Shown: piece by piece, positions 15,501-25,071 of the stretch
Layout of the letters: every line of letters starts with the position of its first letter
Numbering within the stretch: the stretch's first letter is position 1
Assembly (NCBI GenBank): GCA_025360845.1
Contig: JANYBJ010000193.1
Location: 1-39,774, forward strand
Reading direction: 5' to 3'
From: a bacterium
GTDB taxonomy: Bacteria > Verrucomicrobiota > Kiritimatiellia > RFP12 > UBA1067
DNA length: 39,774 nt
The notes under the pieces: model-generated
Databases searched by the model: none
Told to the model about the DNA's origin: nothing
What the model saw: the letters and a program-made list of their open reading frames with translations, nothing else
Program-made: the position numbers and the translations under genes

Positions 15501-18500
15501 CCGCGCCGACACAAAACCCCGCACCCGCCTCCGGTTCCGGTGACGCCGTTCTGTCGATTCCCGGCAAGGCCGTCTTCCCCGCCGAAGCCTCCCCCGCCGT
15601 GATCCGGTCCGCCGATACTGTTCGAAATGACGGCAGCGGGGAGGCCTCGCCCGCGCAGCGCTTCGAGGCGCAGCCGGACCCGTTCGCGCAGGGCACGGTC
15701 GCGGCCGAGTGGTACGACGAGAAGGGGCGCGACACGCGGGGCCGGGAGAAGCGTTCGGACGCCTTCCGCAGGGCCCGCGAGCGGCTGGACGGTCTGAACC
15801 TCTCGACCTCCACGGACATCGAGGCTCAGGCGGCCTTCATCGAGGCGGTGCGCACGCATCCGCTTTTCGGCTATCTTGATCCGGACGGCTCCAAAACCTT
15901 CGGTCCGGAGGCGGGTTTCGGCAAGGACAACGCTCGGCGCTTCAAGGCGGTGCTCGACGGCTCGGACCCCTCCGCGCTCTACACGCGGGAATACAGGGAC
16001 TGGAAAGGGCTTGCCCCCGAGGCGCAGGCGGATCTGGCCATGAGCCAAAGGACAATGCCGGACCTGATCGGCGGGGCTTTGACGGACGGGACCCTGGCGC
16101 AGGCCGCGCTGGGCTTCGCGCACGCCCCGGCGTCGTCCGCTCCGGCGGCGGGGCCGACGGCCGAGGACCGCGAGGCGGCGCGCAAGGATTACGAGAAGGC
16201 GCTCATGGAGAAGCAGCGCGGCGCGTGGTTCCGGGCCATGACGGCGGACATGTCGGACATCGGCCGGGACTGGGTGAAGGCCTCGCTCGACAACGGCGCT
16301 CCCGACCCGCGTTCGATCTGGCTGGTTCCGGAGGAGGACCGGGGCTTCGCGCTGGCGGCCTACCGCACGGCCAAGGGCGAGACGGACGTCAACGCGCTGG
16401 TGGCCGGGGCCATGGACGCGCGGGACTCCGCAAAAGGAATGACGGTAGGCGCGGCCGGGATGCTGGGCTACATCTGCAAGGTCACGGGCGGGCGCTCGCC
16501 CGAAGGCGGGCTGCGGCGCAAGTCGCTCGACGACGAGGAAATCATGCGGGCGCGGCTGGCGGACGCGGCGGCGCCGGTGTTCAAGCGGTACGGTTTCGTA
16601 GGGGAGGCGGCCAAGGGGCTCATAGGTTCTCTGCCGCTCATGATGTCGATGTCGAATCCGTACACCGGCGTTCTCGCGACCATGGGCATGGCCGAGGACG
16701 CGCGGCGCTCGATGCTCTCCGAAGGGATCAACCCCGAGACGGCCGCGGCGGTGGGTTTCGCGGTGGGCGTCGTCAATTCCCGAATCGAGAAGATGCAGTG
16801 GGAGAAGATGACCGGCGGGGGGATGTCGGAGCTTGAGCTGCGCACCCACGGGCTGGCGGCGATGGCCAGGGCGCTGAAGAAATTCGATTTCGTGAGAACC
16901 GGCGAGCACGCCGCAAAGATGGCCGGGCACGGGGCCAAGGTGTGGGCTACGGAACTGGCGGAAGAGGTGCTGCAGAATCTCGACCAGGAGGCGGGCGTCC
17001 AGTACGCCAATAACGATCTGGACGTCAAGTCCTTCGCGGACACCTTCTTCTCCGCGTTGGAGCAGGCCAACCCGACGACGTTCGCCTTCGGCGCGGTGGC
17101 GGCCACGGGTTTGGGCGCTTCCGTGGGCGCGGGCGTGCGGCGTCTGAAATACGGCGAAGCCGTGCACGTCGGCGACATCGGGGAGATCGCCCGGCGGCGG
17201 CTGGCGGCGCTGCACGCGGTGAACCAGGCCGACGGGGCTGACGTTGCCCCTGCCGAAAAGCGGGCGCGGGCGGACGCGCTTGTGCGCGCCCTGCGGACGG
17301 CGTGGCGCAACGCTCCGGACAAGCGCTCTGCCGTGCGCTGCCTGGAGGATGCCGGTCTGGACGGCGGGCAGGTGGCGCTGCTGGACGATCTTTTCCAGCA
17401 AGAGGCGGTCGTGGCGGGCGAGTCGGCGGCGTTCCGGAGCCTTTACCGGGCCGAGGATCTGGACGCGGACATTTCGCCTGAAGCGGTGCGGGCGATCTCG
17501 CCGGCCTTCGTTTCGGCCGAGAAGGTGAGCGACTCCGAGACGCGGGCCGTGATGCGGCTGGCGGACGGCACCGAAAAGGCCGTGCTTTTCCGAAAGGGCG
17601 ACACCTCGCGCCAAGCCGACCCCGCGCGGTTCGACGAACAGGTGCGGCAGGTGTTCGGACAGGCCGCGTGGGACGAGGCGGACGAAGCCGGGCGCGGGCT
17701 GATGCGCTCGCGGGTTTCGGCGCGGGCCTTCTTCATGACTTCCGACGGTGCCGCGGTGGACGCGGACGGCGTCATAACGATAGCGGCTCCCGACGGGCAG
17801 GGAGGCGGGGCGCGCATGGGCGACCTCTACCACGAGACCTTCCACGCGGCGACCGTCCTGGCCCGCAACGCGGGCGTTCTGACGGACGGGCTCTCGGCGG
17901 CGCTGCGCGGGCTCTTCGGCGAGGCGCGATCGGAAGGCGAGACCTTCGACGAGGAAATCGCGGCCGACGCCTACGCGCCGTGGCTGGCGGGCAAGGCCGA
18001 AGACAAGAGCGGGGCATTCGCGGCCATCCGCGATTTCTTCCGCCGGATCTGGTCGGCGGTCTACAAACAGCCAGCCGCCGAAGCTGACGGCGCGTGGACC
18101 GTCGACAACGTCTTCGAGGCCGTGCGGACCGGAAATCTTTCCGGACTGCCTGCCGTGTCGGGCGTCGGGACGGATTCGGCCGCCGTGCGACAAACCCCCG
18201 GTCCCGTGCGATCCGATGCGGCGCAACCGGCCGCTTCGGCGCGACAAAACCCCGGTCCCGTGAAATCTCCGGACGTGTCGTCCAACAGCCTGAGCAGTCC
18301 CGTCAAGGTTCCTGATCCGGCGGAAAGGGGCAAGTGGTCGTCGGTCACTCCCCAGGGCAACGTGCGCGTGGCTGGCGTGTGGGAGGCCGTTCCTTTGGAC
18401 AGTCTGGTCACTTCAGACAGGCTGGACTACGATCAAACCCTCCAGCCCCGCGACCGCTCTTCGGTCGGTTCGCGCCAACAGGTGCAGGACATCCTGACGA

Positions 18501-21500
18501 AGTTCGACGCGCCCCGGCTATTCGACAGCGCGGAGACGGACGGCGGGGCTCCTGTCATCGGCGGCGGGCGGCAGGTGGTCAGCGGCAACGGGCGCACGAT
18601 GGCGCTGCGCAAGCTGGCGCAGTCCGGCCGCTGGGGAGAGTACGACGCGGAGATGCGGGCGCGGGCGGCGGCGCTCGGCGTGGCCGTGCCTTCCGGCATG
18701 GACAACCCGGTTTTGGTGAGGCGTGTCACGCGGATTCCGGCGGGCTCGTCCCTGCAGCAGGTGGCGGAACTCTCCAACCGTCCGAAGATCCTCACCCGCA
18801 GTCCGGCTGAACTGGCCGAGGCCGACGCCAAAGCGATACGCGGCGGCGGTCTGGCTGCGGTCTGGTCGCCCGGCGCGGACGGCTCGGTGACGTCGGCCGG
18901 CAACCGGCCTTTCCTTTCGGCGTTCGTGCGGGCCGCGGGTGATCCCGGACTGTACGACTCCAACGCCAACCCGACGGACGTTCTCGAGAACCGGGTGCGC
19001 CGCGCGATGCTGGCGCTGGTGGTCGGCGAGGGTACGGACGCGCGGGAGGTCATCCGCGCGCTGGTCGAGAACGCGGGGGACCTCGGCATGCGGCGCGAGG
19101 TGGACGGGGTGACGCGCGCGGCCGGCAGCCTCGTGGCGCTCGCTGACGCGAAACCGGTTTACGATCTGCTTCCGGACGTGTCGCAGGCGCTGCGCGACTA
19201 CATGCAGTTCAGGCGCGACAAGGCCGCGTCGATGGCGGACTGGCTGGCGCAGCGCGATTTGTTCGCGACACGTCCGCCTGCTGCCGACGCGCTGCTCAAG
19301 GCGTTCGACGCCCGGCGCGCGGCGGGCGGGGTCGCCGCGTTTCTCCAGCGTTACGCGGAGCTGGCGCGGGGCGTGGATCTGGACACGCCGGACATGTTCG
19401 GGGCGGCTCCGGCGTCAAAGGCCGAACTCGTGGCGAGGGCCGAGGCGGACACGATGGAGGATTCCGCGGCCGGTCGCTTCTCTCTGAAGTTGCGGACGGT
19501 TGACACGACCGGGCTTCCGGACAGGCTGGCCGAGGTCGTGGCGCCGACGGCCGTCTCCTCTTTGGCGCAGGCCAAGTTCATCAATTTGAAGCGGGAGCAC
19601 GCCCGGCTTCTGGCGTCGGGTGATTTCTCCGCGGCGGAGGCGTACGCGCTCGGGCTCGACGCGCCCGGGCAGAAACCCCTGCGCGATTACCTGCTGGCGA
19701 AGAAGCACGGTTACGCGAACGAGGCGCGCCGGACCGTCTCGCGCTGGGCTCGCAAGGAAACCGTGGCGGAGATCCGCGGCAGACTGGACGCGGACAAGCC
19801 GGTCGTGTTTGTTCCCGTGCTGAACCGGGAGGGCAATCGCATGAACGCGCTGCCGCTCGCGTTCGCGCGTTGGCTCGCCAAACAGTTCGGCGGTGAGGTG
19901 TGGACGGATCTCGTCAAGGTTTCCGAAGAGCACAACACTGGAGCGTCGCAGACAGCGCGGGCCGGCCGCGAGTACGTGTTCGAGGGGACAGTCCCTGTCG
20001 GTGTGCAGGTCGTTCTTGTCGATGACGTTTGGACAAGCGGCCAGACACTGTGGAGCCTTTACGAGCATGTCCTTGGCGCTGATGCGGGGGCCGACGTGAG
20101 GGCGTTCGCGGCGCTGGCGTCCGGGCGTTACGGAAAGAACGTGAAACCCACGGCGGAGCAGTTGACAAAGATGCTGGGAAAGGCTAGTCTCTCGGCTGGT
20201 CAATTTAAAGAGGCGACAGGCAATGACGCGAGCAAACTCACAGGCGGCGAAATCCAAGGATACCTGCTCAACGGCGGCGCAGGCGTCGGCGGCGTGCTCT
20301 CCCGCTTCGGCGGTGACGACCTCTTCTCGGGCGGAGTCCATCCGGAAGGAAGCGCGGGAGTGTCTGGCGGAGTTGCAGCGGCTGGAACGGGAAGATCCGA
20401 TAGCCAACGGGTAGCAGGTAGCTGGGGACCCGAACAGACAAATCTCCGTTTCAGCGTCCGACTGAATGGCAATCCCGAAGACATCGCGGCGGCCGTGATC
20501 GCGGCCAAGATTCTGCGGGGTCAGGGAGTGACCGAGGCGACGGTCGGAAAGATGCTGGCGGGCATGGGCTCCAAGACTCCGGCGGCGGACGTGCTGGGCC
20601 GGGCGCGGGCGGTTTCCGAAGGATACCGGGCGCAGGTGCGGCACGCGGCTGAGTCAGACGCCGAGTTGTTGGAGACGCTGCGAAAGGCCTCCATGGAAAA
20701 GCGCTACTTCGACCGGATTGACGCGGCGGCGAACGTCGCCTTCGCCGAGGGCAGCGAGGAAGCCAAGGCCGCGGTTCGCATGGATGAGGCGCGTCGCAAG
20801 GTCATGGCCCGCGAGATCGAGAACGCCGGGGGCTTCGCGGCGGCCACTCTGGAACTTGAATACGGCGTCGACTTCGCCGAGTCGCTGCTGGCGTCTCCCG
20901 TCGTCAAGGCGTCCGTATCCGGCGCAGGCGAGCGCGGCGAGTCTTCAGCCGAAGCCGGCGCGGTTCCCGATCTTTCCGCTTCCTCCGCGTCCGTATCCTC
21001 CGCGGGCCGTCCCGTGCCGGTCTCCGCCGAGGCGCTGGCGGCCCTGGAGCGCATCCGCAAGCGGGCGCGGGTCCGGGCAGAGGCTGACAAGGCGGCGCGT
21101 TCCGAGGCCGCTCTGCGGCGCGAGAAGGCGGCTGAGCGTTACGGCGTGGACATGGAGGCAGACGCGGCGGCGGCGGCGGGTTCGGGCGAGGCCGCGCAAC
21201 ATCAGGCGGCGCGGGCGTCAACCAAGCGCGACGCGTTCACGATCGACGATCCGGCGCACTTTCGGGCGATGCTGGAGGAGATGGTCATCGACCGGCTGTC
21301 CAAGCGCGCGGGCTTCAAGCCCGACCGGCCGTTCGAGTCGCCGGCGGCGCTGCGCGAGTTCGCGCTGACGGCCAAGCACGTCCTGACGGACCTCGCGGCC
21401 AAGCTGGACCCTTCCGGAACGCGCGAGGGCACGCGGCTCTTCCTCGAAAAGCTGACGGAGTACAAGCTGCAGGCGTCGCTGGAGGGAGCCGTTGAAAACG

Positions 21501-23929
21501 CCTTCAGCCGGATACACGGCCAGATGATCGCCGAGAGCCGGGAGAAGCTGATTTCAAATCTGGAACGCGACATCCGCGTCAAGGCCGGGGCGCGGGGCGC
21601 GTTCCAGCGGGGAGGGGACGAGACGCGGCGCACGGTCGAGGCCCGGGTGGAGGAGTGGGCGCGGATCGTCCTGGGTTATCTGCGCATGACGGACGCCGAG
21701 ATCGAAGCGGAAACCAAGAGGCTGTCCGGAATCATTGACGGAAGGGCGAAGGCTGCGGCCGACGCTCCCGCCGGGGCCGATGGCTACGAGCTCCAGAATG
21801 ACCGCGACACTCAGAAGGCGCGGGACCAGCTGGCCGTGCTGACGTTCCTCCACGACAAGGGACCGCTGTCCGAAATGATGCCCGGGCGCATATCCGACAA
21901 GGCGGCGGAGATTCTGGAGCAGATAGAGACCGGGCGGGCTAATCTGGAAAAGAGGCGCGGCGAGCGCGACGAGCGCACACAGCTCTGGGCCAACCAGCTG
22001 GCGGCGGCGTTCGTGAACCCTTCCGGCGTTCCGATGCCGGAGCCTGGCCGCTGGGGCATGATGGCCGATTCCACGATAAGCAGTGTGCGGCTTCGGCTTT
22101 TGGACCTGGTGAAGTACAGCACGGGAGACGCGCGCAAACGAGCCCTTGCCGTGATCGGGGAAGTCGATTACATGCTTTCGGCGGCGGCTGAGACGAAGAG
22201 CAATTACATTCAGGACGCAAGGGAAGCCATGCGGGCCGCGCTCGTCCGGATCTACGGCTCCGAAAAGGCCGGCGCGACGCGGTGGTCCGAAAAGCTGTCT
22301 GCCGACGTTTGGAAACAACTGAACAGTCAGGGCGGGCTGAGGACCGTCGGCGAGGCTTTGCAGCTGTACGTCGGAATCATCCAGGACGACTATAAGGGAA
22401 ATTCGGCGAGCCACGGGCGCGACAAGCAGCTCGCCCTGCTGAAGGCGCAGTTCACGGAGCAGGATCTGGCGTTCGTCTCATATCTCGTTCAAACCAACCG
22501 CGTCAGCCTCGACGCGCTTAACTCCGCTTTGATACCGGTGCAGGGTTTGCCCGTCCAGTCCACCGGCGAGCTGTACATGCCGGTGCGGATGAAGCAAAAC
22601 AAAGGGGGGATGCAGGCGAAGGTGAAAGCCTGGACGGCCCTTCCGGCGTGGCTGGTCCCGCGCGTGCGCAACATGAACGATTTCGACGAGACCGCCGACA
22701 TTTACAACATGTGGGATTCACGCATGCAGGATACGGCGCACACCGTAGCCTATGCCGAGACAGGTCTCGAGCTGGCGTCGATCTTCGGGCGCGACCATCT
22801 GCAGGAGGCGGTCCTGCGCAGCCACGGGAAAGACTCTCTGAAAAAGATACTTTCTCACGTCACGGACACCCTCCGGGGCGGACGCTCCGATGACGTTACG
22901 GAAGGCGCGGGGGCCTTCGCGGACACGGCGCGGGCGGTCGTAAGCCGAACGACGCTTGCCTATAATGCAGGCAGCGCACTGAAGCAGGTTGCCGCCTTCC
23001 CCGCGTTCGCCCTGCACGACGACGTCGGTCTGACCGGACTGCTCAGCCACATGGTCCGCGTCGATCCCGCCGCCATCCGTGATCTGGTCAACTCGCCAGG
23101 CTTTCGCGCGCGTTACGGAGGGGGGATGTCGGAGGAAATCATGAACGCCATGCGCGGAAACCGTTTCGGCTGGCTGGCGCGCGTCTACAACGCGGGGTTC
23201 GAGGTTCCCCAGTTCGGCGACAAGATGGTCTCCCTGTGGATCGGGCAGGGCATCTACCGTTCGCGCCTCGCCAAGCTGACGGACGGCGGCATGGATGCCG
23301 AAACGGCCAAGCGCCGGTCGCTGACAGAGACGTGGGCTATCGTTGAAAGCACCCAGCAATCGGCCCGTACGGAAAACATGGGGGCCGCGCAGCGCAACGG
23401 CGGATGGATGGGGAGGCTTCTCTACCAGTACGTGAGTTCGCCGGCGCAGCAAATCGCCTTTACCGTGCAGGCCGCGCGCGAGGCGCTGGCGCTCAAGGGT
23501 GCGGAAGGGTCGAAGGGCAAACTGCTGCGGGTGCTTTTTATCAACTACTGGGCGGTGCCCGGCATGATGGTTCTGGCCAGCGCCGCGTGGCGGTCTCTGC
23601 TGGGATATCCTCCCGACGAAAAAGAGGAGACGTACTGGAGCAAGGTCATAGCCCCCATGATGGCCGGACCCGGCGCCGGGCTCGTGTTCGCGGGAACGGC
23701 CGCCGACAACGGCATGAAAGCCTTCATGACGGGAGAGCGGAACTGGAGGTCGCAGGGGCTGCCCGTCGAAAATATCTACGAGCTGTTCGAGAATTTGGGG
23801 ATAACGGCGCACGACCTGCTGATCGAATGCGACGCCGAAAAGTTGCGGGCCGACCTGTTCCGTCTGGTCAAGTCCACTTCCGCGCCCGGCCGCCACATCA
23901 CCCAAGCCGTCAACAATTACTCCGACTAG
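15497..23929 (+). CDS. Giant polyvalent ejection protein (gp16-position), zincin + DdrB/ParB-like + PRTase-like + LPD C-terminus
   Basis: One uninterrupted frame of 2810 residues. Visible parts: helical N-terminal region with a hydrophobic stretch near 370-430 (LIGSLPLMMSMSNPYTGVLA); a zincin motif H779-E-T-F-H783 with a downstream FDEEIAADAYA acidic helix; a linker with a 54-bp repeat (18187 and 18241); a DdrB/ParB-like domain at about 950-1290 (QPRDRS at 983, GNGRTMALRKL, then a late PDMFGA); a phosphoribosyltransferase-like domain at about 1400-1560 with the PRPP-loop pattern VVLVDDVWTSGQTL (D1509-D1510); a coiled-coil-rich region to about 2250; and a C-terminal region (LYMPVRMKQN at 2359 onward) with membrane segments at about 2676-2700 and 2717-2740. 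This architecture fits polyvalent proteins injected with phage DNA. No lytic transglycosylase was seen, unlike T7 gp16. Confidence 0.8.
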   Translation: MTAPTQNPAPASGSGDAVLSIPGKAVFPAEASPAVIRSADTVRNDGSGEASPAQRFEAQPDPFAQGTVAAEWYDEKGRDTRGREKRSDAFRRARERLDGLNLSTSTDIEAQAAFIEAVRTHPLFGYLDPDGSKTFGPEAGFGKDNARRFKAVLDGSDPSALYTREYRDWKGLAPEAQADLAMSQRTMPDLIGGALTDGTLAQAALGFAHAPASSAPAAGPTAEDREAARKDYEKALMEKQRGAWFRAMTADMSDIGRDWVKASLDNGAPDPRSIWLVPEEDRGFALAAYRTAKGETDVNALVAGAMDARDSAKGMTVGAAGMLGYICKVTGGRSPEGGLRRKSLDDEEIMRARLADAAAPVFKRYGFVGEAAKGLIGSLPLMMSMSNPYTGVLATMGMAEDARRSMLSEGINPETAAAVGFAVGVVNSRIEKMQWEKMTGGGMSELELRTHGLAAMARALKKFDFVRTGEHAAKMAGHGAKVWATELAEEVLQNLDQEAGVQYANNDLDVKSFADTFFSALEQANPTTFAFGAVAATGLGASVGAGVRRLKYGEAVHVGDIGEIARRRLAALHAVNQADGADVAPAEKRARADALVRALRTAWRNAPDKRSAVRCLEDAGLDGGQVALLDDLFQQEAVVAGESAAFRSLYRAEDLDADISPEAVRAISPAFVSAEKVSDSETRAVMRLADGTEKAVLFRKGDTSRQADPARFDEQVRQVFGQAAWDEADEAGRGLMRSRVSARAFFMTSDGAAVDADGVITIAAPDGQGGGARMGDLYHETFHAATVLARNAGVLTDGLSAALRGLFGEARSEGETFDEEIAADAYAPWLAGKAEDKSGAFAAIRDFFRRIWSAVYKQPAAEADGAWTVDNVFEAVRTGNLSGLPAVSGVGTDSAAVRQTPGPVRSDAAQPAASARQNPGPVKSPDVSSNSLSSPVKVPDPAERGKWSSVTPQGNVRVAGVWEAVPLDSLVTSDRLDYDQTLQPRDRSSVGSRQQVQDILTKFDAPRLFDSAETDGGAPVIGGGRQVVSGNGRTMALRKLAQSGRWGEYDAEMRARAAALGVAVPSGMDNPVLVRRVTRIPAGSSLQQVAELSNRPKILTRSPAELAEADAKAIRGGGLAAVWSPGADGSVTSAGNRPFLSAFVRAAGDPGLYDSNANPTDVLENRVRRAMLALVVGEGTDAREVIRALVENAGDLGMRREVDGVTRAAGSLVALADAKPVYDLLPDVSQALRDYMQFRRDKAASMADWLAQRDLFATRPPAADALLKAFDARRAAGGVAAFLQRYAELARGVDLDTPDMFGAAPASKAELVARAEADTMEDSAAGRFSLKLRTVDTTGLPDRLAEVVAPTAVSSLAQAKFINLKREHARLLASGDFSAAEAYALGLDAPGQKPLRDYLLAKKHGYANEARRTVSRWARKETVAEIRGRLDADKPVVFVPVLNREGNRMNALPLAFARWLAKQFGGEVWTDLVKVSEEHNTGASQTARAGREYVFEGTVPVGVQVVLVDDVWTSGQTLWSLYEHVLGADAGADVRAFAALASGRYGKNVKPTAEQLTKMLGKASLSAGQFKEATGNDASKLTGGEIQGYLLNGGAGVGGVLSRFGGDDLFSGGVHPEGSAGVSGGVAAAGTGRSDSQRVAGSWGPEQTNLRFSVRLNGNPEDIAAAVIAAKILRGQGVTEATVGKMLAGMGSKTPAADVLGRARAVSEGYRAQVRHAAESDAELLETLRKASMEKRYFDRIDAAANVAFAEGSEEAKAAVRMDEARRKVMAREIENAGGFAAATLELEYGVDFAESLLASPVVKASVSGAGERGESSAEAGAVPDLSASSASVSSAGRPVPVSAEALAALERIRKRARVRAEADKAARSEAALRREKAAERYGVDMEADAAAAAGSGEAAQHQAARASTKRDAFTIDDPAHFRAMLEEMVIDRLSKRAGFKPDRPFESPAALREFALTAKHVLTDLAAKLDPSGTREGTRLFLEKLTEYKLQASLEGAVENAFSRIHGQMIAESREKLISNLERDIRVKAGARGAFQRGGDETRRTVEARVEEWARIVLGYLRMTDAEIEAETKRLSGIIDGRAKAAADAPAGADGYELQNDRDTQKARDQLAVLTFLHDKGPLSEMMPGRISDKAAEILEQIETGRANLEKRRGERDERTQLWANQLAAAFVNPSGVPMPEPGRWGMMADSTISSVRLRLLDLVKYSTGDARKRALAVIGEVDYMLSAAAETKSNYIQDAREAMRAALVRIYGSEKAGATRWSEKLSADVWKQLNSQGGLRTVGEALQLYVGIIQDDYKGNSASHGRDKQLALLKAQFTEQDLAFVSYLVQTNRVSLDALNSALIPVQGLPVQSTGELYMPVRMKQNKGGMQAKVKAWTALPAWLVPRVRNMNDFDETADIYNMWDSRMQDTAHTVAYAETGLELASIFGRDHLQEAVLRSHGKDSLKKILSHVTDTLRGGRSDDVTEGAGAFADTARAVVSRTTLAYNAGSALKQVAAFPAFALHDDVGLTGLLSHMVRVDPAAIRDLVNSPGFRARYGGGMSEEIMNAMRGNRFGWLARVYNAGFEVPQFGDKMVSLWIGQGIYRSRLAKLTDGGMDAETAKRRSLTETWAIVESTQQSARTENMGAAQRNGGWMGRLLYQYVSSPAQQIAFTVQAAREALALKGAEGSKGKLLRVLFINYWAVPGMMVLASAAWRSLLGYPPDEKEETYWSKVIAPMMAGPGAGLVFAGTAADNGMKAFMTGERNWRSQGLPVENIYELFENLGITAHDLLIECDAEKLRADLFRLVKSTSAPGRHITQAVNNYSD

Positions 23930-24063
23930 CCGTTGTCAGCCCGTTGGCAAAATCCACTCCAAAACGCGCATCAATGAACCAAAAACAACCTATTGCCGCG
24001 TTGGCGTTATGTGGTGGGACCTCGGAGTTTATCTAAAACGCCTATATTAATTGGGGTTTTCGA

Positions 24064-24139
24064 TGGAGCCAACGATCCGGATCGAACGGACGACCTGATC
24101 ATTACGAATGATCTGCTCTACCAGCTGAGCTACGTTGGC
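24064..24139 (-). tRNA. tRNA-Thr (anticodon CGT)
   Basis: Full cloverleaf on the minus strand: acceptor GCCAACG paired with CGTTGGC, D-stem GCTC/GAGC, anticodon stem GATCA/TGATC with loop TTCGTAA, T-arm GTCCG-TTCGATC-CGGAT, discriminator T and an encoded CCA. 76 bases including CCA. The 3' end faces the prophage, which ends 134 bases away, so it is a candidate integration site. Confidence 0.95.
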
Positions 24140-24157
24140 TTAATAAAGCGAGTCCGA

Positions 24158-24187
24158 ACTTTAGCGTTTTCATGGCCCAAAAGTCAA
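24158..24187 (-). promoter_or_regulatory. Probable promoter of tRNA-Thr
   Basis: On the minus strand TTGACT (24182-24187) and TAAAGT (24158-24163) are separated by 18 bases and lie just upstream of the tRNA-Thr 5' end. Both match sigma-70-type consensus only partly. Confidence 0.45.
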
Positions 24188-24222
24188 GAGCGCGATGAGC
24201 GAAAATTATTCCATGCGAAGGG

Positions 24223-24251
24223 TTGACGGTTTCATCCGCTTTTGGCATACT
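24223..24251 (+). promoter_or_regulatory. Probable promoter of the tRNA-Leu/tRNA-Glu unit
   Basis: TTGACG (24223-24228) and CATACT (24246-24251) with an exact 17-base spacer; the tRNA-Leu begins 16 bases downstream. Good match to a sigma-70-type promoter. Confidence 0.6.
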
Positions 24252-24266
24252 CCTTTTCACTTTTCT

Positions 24267-24351
24267 GCACCCGTGGTGGAATTGGCAGACACGTAAGATT
24301 CAGGTTCTTATGTCGAGAGACGTGGGGGTTCAAGTCCCTCCGGGTGCACCA
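24267..24351 (+). tRNA. tRNA-Leu (anticodon CAG)
   Basis: Acceptor GCACCCG/CGGGTGC, anticodon stem TAAGA/TCTTA with loop TTCAGGT, long variable arm as expected for Leu, T-loop TTCAAGT, discriminator A and encoded CCA. 85 bases including CCA. Confidence 0.95.
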
Positions 24352-24371
24352 TACAGTTCTTTTCGCAGCAC

Positions 24372-24446
24372 GCCCCCTTCGTCTATCGGTTAGGACATCA
24401 GGTTCTCATCCTGGAAAGAGGGGTTCGACTCTCCTAGGGGGTGCCA
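24372..24446 (+). tRNA. tRNA-Glu (anticodon CTC)
   Basis: Acceptor GCCCCCT/AGGGGGT, D-arm with GGTTA, anticodon stem TCAGG/CCTGG (one G-T pair) with loop TTCTCAT, T-loop TTCGACT, discriminator G and encoded CCA. 75 bases. The 3' end is directly followed by a terminator and a tyrosine-integrase fragment, so it is a candidate integration site for the island to the right. Confidence 0.95.
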
Positions 24447-24466
24447 TCGCGAGAACACATTGAACG

Positions 24467-24495
24467 CCAGCGGTTTATAACGACCGCTGGTTTTT
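24467..24495 (+). terminator. Rho-independent terminator after tRNA-Glu
   Basis: Stem CCAGCGGT (24467-24474) and ACCGCTGG (24483-24490), 8 bp perfect, 8-base loop, then TTTTT and a further T-rich stretch. It should end the tRNA-Leu/Glu transcript and insulates the integrase fragment. Confidence 0.85.
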
Positions 24496-24523
24496 CATTT
24501 TCGGTCTTGATTTGTTGATAATT

Positions 24524-25003
24524 ATGGCCCGCCAGTTCGCACGCTACACCGGCCTGCGCTACAGTTCCGTGGCGCGGCTGAAATGGGAGGACGTGGACCT
24601 GGCGGCGGGCGTGATCCGCCACACGCCGCCCAAGACCAAACGGCACAACATCACTGTCGTCATTCCGCTGGCCAAGATTCTGCTCGATGAACTCAAAGCC
24701 GCGCGGGCCGATGATCCGAAGTCCACGCACGTTTTGCCGCTGCACGAGAAGGCCTACCAGTACCGGAAACTGAAAAGCGGGCCGGGGACGTTCGTTGAGG
24801 TGCTAAAAGCTGCCAAGGTCGACGACAGCCAACACACGTTCCACAGTTGGAGGCACACGTTCCGCACCAGGTTGAGCGAGGCGGGGGTGTCGGACGATCT
24901 GGCTAAACGGCTGGGGGGATGGACCGAGGACGCGACAGCGGCCCGCTACGACCACGCTGAACGCGTGGAGGAACTGCGGGCGGCGGTGGAGAAGGCGGGG
25001 TAG
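24524..25003 (+). pseudogene. Tyrosine recombinase/integrase, catalytic-domain fragment
   Basis: 159 residues from ATG 24524 covering only the catalytic domain. All active-site positions are visible: R12 (TGLRYS), a Lys in TPPKTKRH near 39, H107-x-x-R110 (HSWRHTF), W133 in GGWTED where other members have His or Trp, and Y142 (ARYDHAE). The N-terminal SAM-like core-binding and arm-binding domains are missing, and the fragment starts 29 bases after a terminator. It is therefore probably a remnant of the integrase that brought an element to the tRNA-Glu end. Catalytic residues are intact but DNA binding without the N-terminal domains is unlikely. Confidence 0.75.
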
Positions 25004-25071
25004 GAGGCATGATTTCTTTTGAGATAAGCGGGTCTAGGCGTGACGAGGCAACCGAGAGGCGTTAAAATGTT

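Noticed and set aside
1-23929. Diversity-generating retroelement, because the head genes are BPP-1-like
   Set aside because: No reverse transcriptase frame and no adenine-variable repeat pair were found. The only long repeat is an exact inverted one without A-specific differences.
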